Part shown: one piece after another, positions 57,335 through 64,000 of the stretch
Layout of the letters: every line of letters begins with the position of its first letter
Numbering within the stretch: position 1 is the stretch's first letter
Assembly (NCBI GenBank): GCA_013368315.1
Contig: JAACJM010000074.1
Span: 186,001 to 250,000, forward strand
Source: Tetrapyrgos nigripes
Lineage: Eukaryota > Basidiomycota > Agaricomycetes > Agaricales > Campanellaceae
DNA: 64,000 nucleotides
Direction: 5' to 3'
The notes under the pieces: generated by a model
Told to the model about the DNA's origin: nothing
Databases searched by the model: none
The model's input: the letters and a program-made list of their open reading frames with translations, nothing else
Position numbers and translations under genes: made by a program

Positions 57335-58547
57335 TGAAGGGTCTTCTCGTATTTGGTTGTCCGCTTGACATCTATGCCGTTCAATCTGCACAAAAAATAG
57401 TACCCGTCAAAGATATATACCCACCCGTCAAAGATATGTACCCTACCCGTTGAAGATATACCCACCCACCCATCAAAGATATATACCCCCACCCGTCGAA
57501 GATATACCTTTTATCCTAAAAATGTAATAACGCGTTAAAGTGTTTCTTAAAGCTTTCCCTACAATTTCATGCCTCAAAATCCACCATTTGAGCTTTCTGG
57601 AGCACTAGGAATTCGAGAATTTCCTACTGGTCTGCCGATAGAGGCCGGAAATGCCGAGATGGCAGGCAATTTTGCGTGAGAATGCCGAATGCCGTACTGC
57701 CAGCTCAGCACGTCCCTTTCCTCCTTACCACCATCTTCAACCCCACGTCGTCCGAGAACACAACGAAAAGCACAGAGTTCACCGTCTATTTTATTCATCA
57801 TCCGCTACACTTATCTACAATATCTGGTCCCGAATCTTTCTCCCCTGCTCGTTGGATCAACTTTAGACTCCAGCTCCATGAACGCTGGCGTTGCCCTTTG
57901 GTACGATCATCTCAATTCCGATAAATATTTTGTTTCATTCCACTGTCTTCCGCCTCAGTTTTATGGGCTCTGATCTCCGTGAAGGACTTGATGCAAGCAG
58001 GGAAGGACGAGGTTGATTCCGAGCTGTTGTGAGGCATTTTGGACGTGGATGAGGAGCGTTGCCAGAGCCAGGACCAGCAGAAGGGCAGATGACATCACCA
58101 TTCCTGTACCCGCTGTCGCCAACCCCAGTCTCTTCTTCATTCGTGATGAATCCTTTTGTAAATGACGCGTACAAATAGCTTTGTCATCTTTTGTTCATTC
58201 AATCCCTTTTTCACTATCTGAATCATTAGTACTACCATCCCCGCTTCTCCGTGCTTGTGTTTGGGCAGTTTTGGCCATTCATTTTCTTCTCTCGGTTCTG
58301 CTCGTCTCTACATCAGTAACTAGTGTACGCTTAGTGTATATTTACTTAAAGAAATGTATTTTTCACAAAATCTATATACAATGTGGTTGACCTTGGAGCT
58401 TCGTCCATAGTATTCTGACCAGCGAGAAGAGCGTCTTAAACAGGTATATCTTTGACGAGTGGGCATATATCTTCAACGGGTAGGGGTATATATCTTCAAC
58501 GGGTAGGGAGTATATATCTTCAACGGGTCCCATATATATCTTTGACG
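56090..58547. repeat. Subterminal ACCCGTCRAAGATATA arrays (four blocks)
   Basis: About 24 copies lie in four blocks: 56090-56262, 57180-57306 (inverted), 57405-57505 and 58445-58547 (inverted), one behind each element end. Spacing is 18-30 bp. The variable core is TCGA, TCAA, TTGA or TTAA. Confidence 0.85.
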
Positions 58548-58578
58548 GGTCTATTTTTTGTGCAGATTGAACAGCATA
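57373..58578 (+). mobile_element. TIR element copy X2 with 6-bp target duplication
   Basis: A 1,206-bp element with ends TATGCCGTTCAATCTGCAC and GTGCAGATTGAACAGCATA, flanked by GACATC on both sides (57367-57372 and 58579-58584). Removing it with one GACATC rejoins the host frame (FVDV then KRTTKYEK). No transposase motif is visible. A frame near 57676-57924 is partly conserved in X1 and may be a captured fragment. Superfamily unassigned. Confidence 0.85.
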
Positions 58579-60719
58579 GACATCGACAAATTTGCCATTG
58601 ATATTTGCCCGGTAATCGCCCCAGTTCTTGACGGAAAACTTGTGCGCTGCTTTTCTTGGGTCATACAGGTTGACCCCGGTTGTCCAGAAGCTGAGGGCCC
58701 GCTCTACCTACAGCCAAAGCTTTAGCTTGTAGGATTTGAATACCAAACACACTCACCAAGATGATAGAAAGCAGAACGGCTGCCAGGGGATGTTCATCTG
58801 AGCGTAGTTTTTTGTCCAAAGCGGAGAGACCGTGTGGTTTGATGTAGTGGGCCTTAGCGAACGTATAAATGATGAGAGGACTGCGAAAAATGCCCTGCGA
58901 GGAGAGGTTAGAAAATATCATGAGGTTGAAGCTTACTTACTTTGCCTTTGCCTTTGATATGGTCATAATCCTCGAATAGAAAGGCCTCGACGTCCTTGTG
59001 GTTTTTTGCAAGGTAAGATTGAGCAAAAAAAGCGATGTCGTCTGCTTCGCGGAGTCTTTCTGGGTTTAGGTCGATTAACCATTTGACGGCGTCTTGACCT
59101 GCTGATCCCAACACTGAGCGCCAGTTGCTCATCGAGTAGCCCATCTTAAATAAAAAGTGGTTAGAGAGACAGATAAAATTAAAAGTAGACCACGCACCAA
59201 ACCGTTCCATACATCCCTACCATCAGCTGTATATTTTCCTTGTCCAAAGACTATGTCGAGAATTGCTTGCTGGTCCTCAACATCGAGCCCAACCCAGGCG
59301 GGGAGTATTCCAGCACGTTGTTGAAGTAAAGGTACGACCGAAGACTTCCACGTAACTTCGCTACAAGGTAGATGTTTTAGTTTCCATTTCTTATCCCCGT
59401 CACGAGCTTCTTTTGCCGTTTTGTGTTTCTTGGACGCGGTGTGCTCGACCTTAATGGGTACCTGCAGATGGAGTAGAGTACACGTTAATTACAACAATGG
59501 ATAGAAAAACATACTCACGTCTTCGAGCTTAACCGAGGTCTTTGAATTGGTCACTCCCAAACGCTCAACAGCGGCGTTTTCATCCTTCATGCCACCAAAT
59601 TTCACCATACTATCCTCATCGGCATCAGTGTCAGACGGTGCAGTGGCCATGGAAACATTGCTGGAGGCAGTGGACATGCTACGAGAGTGGATGAAAGTTT
59701 TGTTGAGACCGGAAGGAACCACAGGTGCCTTGGAAGCCTTTTTTGCAGGTTTCTTCTTTTTCCCGTCCGTCCTAGAAGAGTAAACAGTAATCGGTGTGAG
59801 TATTAGTTCCTGTCTTTAACGACCACTCACGGTTGGGAGGATTGAGGGCCTGACGACACTTTGCGCTTGTGATGGCCTCTGTCATCTGGCGTTCCCGTTG
59901 CCGCTTTGGTCACACGCTGGGTATTGATGTCGTCTCTTGTCTTTTTTGTCACCTGATCGTTCTCAACGTCAACGTCAAATCCTACCTCAACTTGAAGGTC
60001 CTGCGGAGAGGGAGCTGAGAAGTGGAAGGTACGTCATGTATATCATTCAATGGAGCGGACCAGGCTTGAACGACCTACCGTCAGGCATGGTAACATTGGA
60101 CTTGGTACTGGAGTCCGAGTTGTCTGCATAGCTATTATCGGTGTCTTTCTTCTTCTGTTATATAGGTAAGACTCTATCTCTGGCCATATGTGACATGCTC
60201 ACCTGGTACTTTGCAGTAGTTTTACTGCTGGCAATAGACTTGTTTTTGATTTTACCATGTTGAGCTGCGTTGCCAGCTGGCAAGTTGGGCTGGGGCTTTT
60301 CCGCTCTGAGCTGCTGCTTGTGCTCAACGTCCTCTTGATGCTGGGCATCCTCAATGGCGGCAGCCTTTTTCAGAGCTGCCTCCTTTGAAGTCTTCACTTT
60401 TTGCTTTGCGGCCGCTTTTGCTGTGTTGTCAGTGGCGACTTGTTCGGATGTACGGCGAGGAGCTGGTTGGGAAATGGCACCAGGATGGGTGTTTTTGTTT
60501 TTGACACGAGTGCCAATTGGAGGGAGAGTCAAATATGTCCTGCCTCCAGACATGATCAGAGTTGAGAGGTGAGTGGTTCAATTTTCACAGTCATGCATGC
60601 GGTCACTAATGGAGACCAGCGTGGAGCAAACGATGTGCCTGACTGACGCTAGTGTCAGGGTCCCCAAGGTTGGCTTTTATCCGAACCGTGACCAACTTGT
60701 ATCCTTCTATTCTACGACA

Positions 60720-63700
60720 ATGCCTCCCCAAAAATCTGTCAATCCTCGCAATAAATGTTGCCCGATATCAGGCTGCAAATGACTTTTTCCAACTCAAAAT
60801 GCGATTACCATGCACATCCGGAACGATCATGCAAGAAATCGTCATCCAGCTCCTCAATCATCCACTGCAATGACTCAAACAACCTACTCAAGTTTTCCAA
60901 CCTTCTGCAGTCCTGAACCCGAGGCAGACTCTTCCATACTCTCTAATCCAGCGAGTCCGATTCTGTCAAGTCTGACGACGTCTGATTGTAACTGTGAAGA
61001 TAGTATTTGTTTCGAAACGGACCATGGAGACGAGTCAGAGAGAGAAGAGAGCAATGGAGGATATCATATTGATGAGCATCCTCTCCTCAATGGTATGTAT
61101 TCGTACAGTGTATTGTTTCTAAAAACTAAAAGTATGTTCTTGCTCTTTCAGGGCAACCCTGTGACCCAAACGGCAACTATCTTCCTGACAACGTACCACC
61201 ATCACCCTTCCTCGATCCTCCCACCGATGATTACTCTCCCTATGAGAAACGAACTACTTTTGAATTGGCCGACCTGCTTTTTCGCCGTGAACAAATGTCA
61301 GGGGGTAACATCGACGACCTACTCCAGATTTTGGCGGCGGATAGTGATGGTGATCCACCTTTTGCCAACAAAGAAGATCTGTACCAAACCATCGACAGTA
61401 CCAAGCTCGGAGATGTACCCTGGGAGTCGTTTTCACTGTCTTACTCAGGAGACCTTGGTTCTTTGCCAGAGCCTTGGATGACAGACAAGTTTGAAGTACA
61501 CTATCGAAACCCGGACCTCATCATTCAGAACCAACTTGGAAATCGCGATTTCGCCACTGAGATTGACATGGCTCCAAAGAAGAAGTTTGATGAAAATGGG
61601 AGAGTATATGAAAACCTGATGGAAGGGAATTGGATATGGAGGCAAGCGGTGTGTAGATTTTCATATTTTTTGTATATCTGGGTACTGATGTTGGGTCATA
61701 ACAGGATAAACTTTCAAAGGACTCAAATACACATGGGTGTGTTCCCGTTCCCGTTATCTGTGGAAGCGACAAAACTACAGTATCTGTCGCAACCGGTCAG
61801 AACGAATATTATCCTCTCTATATTTCGGCTGGAAACATTCATAACAACGTACATCGGGCACATCGTGATGGACTTTCACTGTGTGCATTTCTTTCAATCC
61901 CAAAAAGTCGGTGTCTACTTAGTGCTCCTTCTGTCTTTTCAACATCCCAATTGATTACTCATTTCAGCGGACCGCGAACATCAAGACAGTGCCCATTTCC
62001 GTCGATTCCGGAGGCAACTCTTTCACGCTTCATTGCGTGAAGTCTTTCAGCCTCTTCACCATGCCATGACAACCCCAGCAGTCGTACGCTTTGGCGATGG
62101 ACACTATCGCCGAGTTGTTTACCTTTTGGGCCCATATATCACAGATTATCCTGAACAGGTGCAGCTAGCATGTATTGTTCAGAACTGGTGTGGAAGGTAT
62201 GATCATATGCTGCCCTAAACTCCTTATTATTCACTCATCCCTCATTCATTTAGATGTACAGCTTCATCTTCCAATCTGGATGGTCCAGGTGATCGGCGGA
62301 CCCACACATTGACATCTGCACTGATGGATGCACTGGACTCGAAACAGCTTTGGGATAATTATGGTATTGTAGATGGTATAATGGTATGGAATCCGTGTAG
62401 CATTTCGTGACAGATATGGCACTGATTTTGCTTTTCCAGCCATTCACCCATTATTTTCCGAATGCAGATATCCATGAACTCTTAGCACCGGACCTCTTAC
62501 ATCAAATCATCAAGGGCACTTTTAAGGACCATCTCGTTACATGGGTTGAAGAATGGATTGACCAGAACCATTGTAAATCTGAAGCAAAAAAGATCAAGGC
62601 TGAAATAGATCGAAGGTTTGCTCTATTCCATTTTTTGTTCTTCTGTAATACTAACCTCAATTCCGTCTTCTAGAATTGCAGCTGTACCCTACTTTCCGAA
62701 TCTTCGTTGCTTTCCGCAAGGCCGTGGCTTCAAACAATGGACCGGCGATGACTCTAAAGCACTCATGAAGGTATGCAAGTATTTTTTAAAATTATATTCA
62801 TTACTCTGACCGTTGTTTTAGGTCTATCTCCCTGCTATAAGTGGTATCATACCTCCTCAAATGGTCCGTGCCTTTGCAGCATTTCTCAATTTCTGTTACC
62901 TTGTCCGTCGCAACATTATCAACCAGGACACCCTTGATGCGATTGATGCTGCAGTCACCGACTTTCATCGGGAACGCATTATATTTGCAGACGTGGGTGT
63001 ACGTAATCAGGAAACTGGCTTTTCATTGCCTCGTCAGCATTCCCTCACCCACTACCGTCATCTCATTGAAGAGTTTGGTGCACCGAATGGGCTCTGCTCT
63101 TCAATCACAGAGTCCAAACACATCAAGGCGGTCAAACAACCTTGGCGGCGATCCAGTCGTTTCGAAGCTCTGGGTCAAATGGTCACAGTCAATCAACGGC
63201 TAGACAAATTGACTGCGGTACGGGTTAACTTCTGCAGCCGTGGCATGCTTGCTGGACCCCTCTCAGAGACAGCTGACATTATAATGGGTCGGTTACCTCC
63301 TAATGATGAGGAAGATGATGATGGCAGTGACGTTGAAGGCCGAGACATAATGGGTGAAGTTAAATTAGCTTGTTGTCGAAGTACACATACTCTTTTTTCT
63401 TACCTGTTTATTGACTGATTTTGCTTGTAGTTCATGGTTTACCAACGGAGATGGAGGAGTTGGCCCATCACATAGATGTCCCGCAACTACCCTTCCTCAT
63501 AAGATGGTTCTTGTACCAGCAAGACTATCCCGATGCAGACCAAAATGCCCCTATCCTTCCCAGCCAACTACCTCATTATACTGGGCCAGTACACGTCTAT
63601 CCCTCTGCAGTGGCTACCTTTTACGCACCAAGTGACAAGTCCGGCATTGGTGGCTTGATGCGTGAGCGTATCCGATCTGTTTCGTCATGGAGAAAAGGTG

Positions 63701-64000
63701 CCGCGCGTCGAGACTGTGTGTATGTTGAGGGTGACCCTACCCAACTGGGCTTCCGTGGGCTACTCGTTGCACGAGTGATGTTGTTCTTCAGCATCAAGCG
63801 TCGCAAAGATCTACGGCGCTTTCCATGTGCACTTGTCACCTGGTTCTCAGCCTGGGGTGATGAACCCTGCTCAGATACCAGAATGTGGAGAGTGACCCCT
63901 GATGTAGGAAGGGACGGTATACGCACTCTGGATGTCATTCACTTGGATACAATTCTTCGAGGAGCTCATTTAATTGGTAATGCTGGAAGTACTTATTTAC
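60720..64000 (+). pseudogene. Second Plavaka (KDZ) transposase, runs off the window
   Basis: The ATG at 60720 opens a C2H2 finger (CCPISGCK, then LFPTQNAITMHIRNDH) interrupted by TGA 60780-60782. Introns at about 61093-61151, 61650-61703 and later are GT-AG. Core motifs are YEKRTTFELADLLFRREQMS, PWESFSLSYSGDL, NRDFATEIDMAPKKKFDENG, VICGSDKTTVSVATGQNEYY, YISAGNIHNNVHRAHRDG, DIHELLAPDLLHQIIKGTFK, RQHSLTHYRHLIEEFGAPNG, a SITESKHIKAVKQPWRRSS segment and CVYVEGDPTQLGFRGLLVAR, up to HLDTILRGAHLIGNAG at the window end. Apart from the TGA it reads as nearly intact, and it belongs to a different lineage from the copy at 47.5 kb. Confidence 0.85.

Larger units (their letters stand above)
55651..60553 (-). 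pseudogene. Eight-exon host gene broken by two TIR elements
   Basis: Exons 60553-60203, 60154-60079, 60014-59831, 59771-59519, 59461-59198, 59144-58941, 58894-58757 and 58707-58579 join in one frame. The N-terminus is basic and disordered (MSGGRTYLTL). The folded part reads LLQQRAGILPAWVGLDVEDQ, MSNWRSVLGSAGQDAVKWL, IFRSPLIIYTFAKAHY, ERALSFWTTG and FSVKNWGDY. After FVDV the frame enters an element; it resumes at 57372 (VKRTTKYEKTL) and after a second element at 56063 in a Glu/Asp-rich tail ending at 55651. I recall similar Agaricomycete proteins of unknown function. Confidence 0.75.

Noticed and set aside
5262..60782. TGA as a reassigned sense codon, since many genes carry in-frame TGA
   Set aside because: TGA is also the natural terminator of the bZIP gene (20010) and of the gene ending at 25142, and frameshifts accompany the TGAs in the transposons. 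Decay explains the pattern better.
47539..64000. A TET/JBP dioxygenase gene, often linked with KDZ transposons in fungi
   Set aside because: I found no 2-oxoglutarate dioxygenase motif (HxD with downstream His/Arg) in any frame of this window.

Overview
The window looks like a transposon-rich stretch of an Agaricomycete (mushroom-forming basidiomycete) genome. The evidence is many short GT-AG introns of about 45-70 nt, KDZ/Plavaka transposases, a Helitron, a chromodomain Ty3/Gypsy element, basidiomycete-type Harbinger and pogo transposases, and several protein families known to me only from Agaricomycetes (a DUF6698-like family, a DUF6570-type Helitron N-terminus, F-box-like proteins). I found no CRISPR array, rRNA or tRNA gene. 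All family calls are from reading translations; no database search was run.

Layout. 1-1293: 3' part of a DUF6698-like host gene. 1297-9906: a Ty3/Gypsy chromovirus on the minus strand with 5-bp target duplications (GATGC), lying in what reads as a 51-nt intron; one LTR carries a 780-bp foldback Tc1-like element. 11.0-19.0 kb: a minus-strand Helitron with Rep (HUH/Y2), a Pif1 helicase and a C-terminal cysteine-peptidase-like domain. 19.2-21.5 kb: a GCN4/CPC1-type bZIP gene with upstream ORFs, an in-frame TAG, and a decayed partial copy beside it. 22.0-28.0 kb: three multi-exon minus-strand genes of unknown function. 28.3-30.4 kb: a broken pogo/Tigger transposase. 32.1-33.05 kb: an intact two-exon SAM-dependent O-methyltransferase-like gene. 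33-44.2 kb: F-box/LRR-like genes, a broken Harbinger transposase and unidentified genes. 44.9-47.4 kb: a second DUF6698-like gene ending in an array of 21-nt micro-exons. 47.5-55.2 kb: a Plavaka transposase split by a 3,238-bp insertion with a 9-bp target duplication. 55.65-60.55 kb: an eight-exon host gene broken by two inverted copies of an unassigned TIR element. 60.7 kb to the end: a second Plavaka transposase running off the window.

How the parts fit together. Most of the region is layered insertion and decay. Reading frames rejoin exactly when the 3.2-kb element in Plavaka or the right-hand TIR element is removed together with one target copy, so those boundaries are secure. The commonest break is a TGA where an arginine CGA is expected. 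LTR differences and repeat-unit variants also sit mainly at CpG. Together these suggest cytosine methylation followed by deamination as the main mode of decay. The likely functional host genes are the methyltransferase, the gene at 25.1-26.5 kb, and possibly the bZIP factor if its TAG is an error or is read through.
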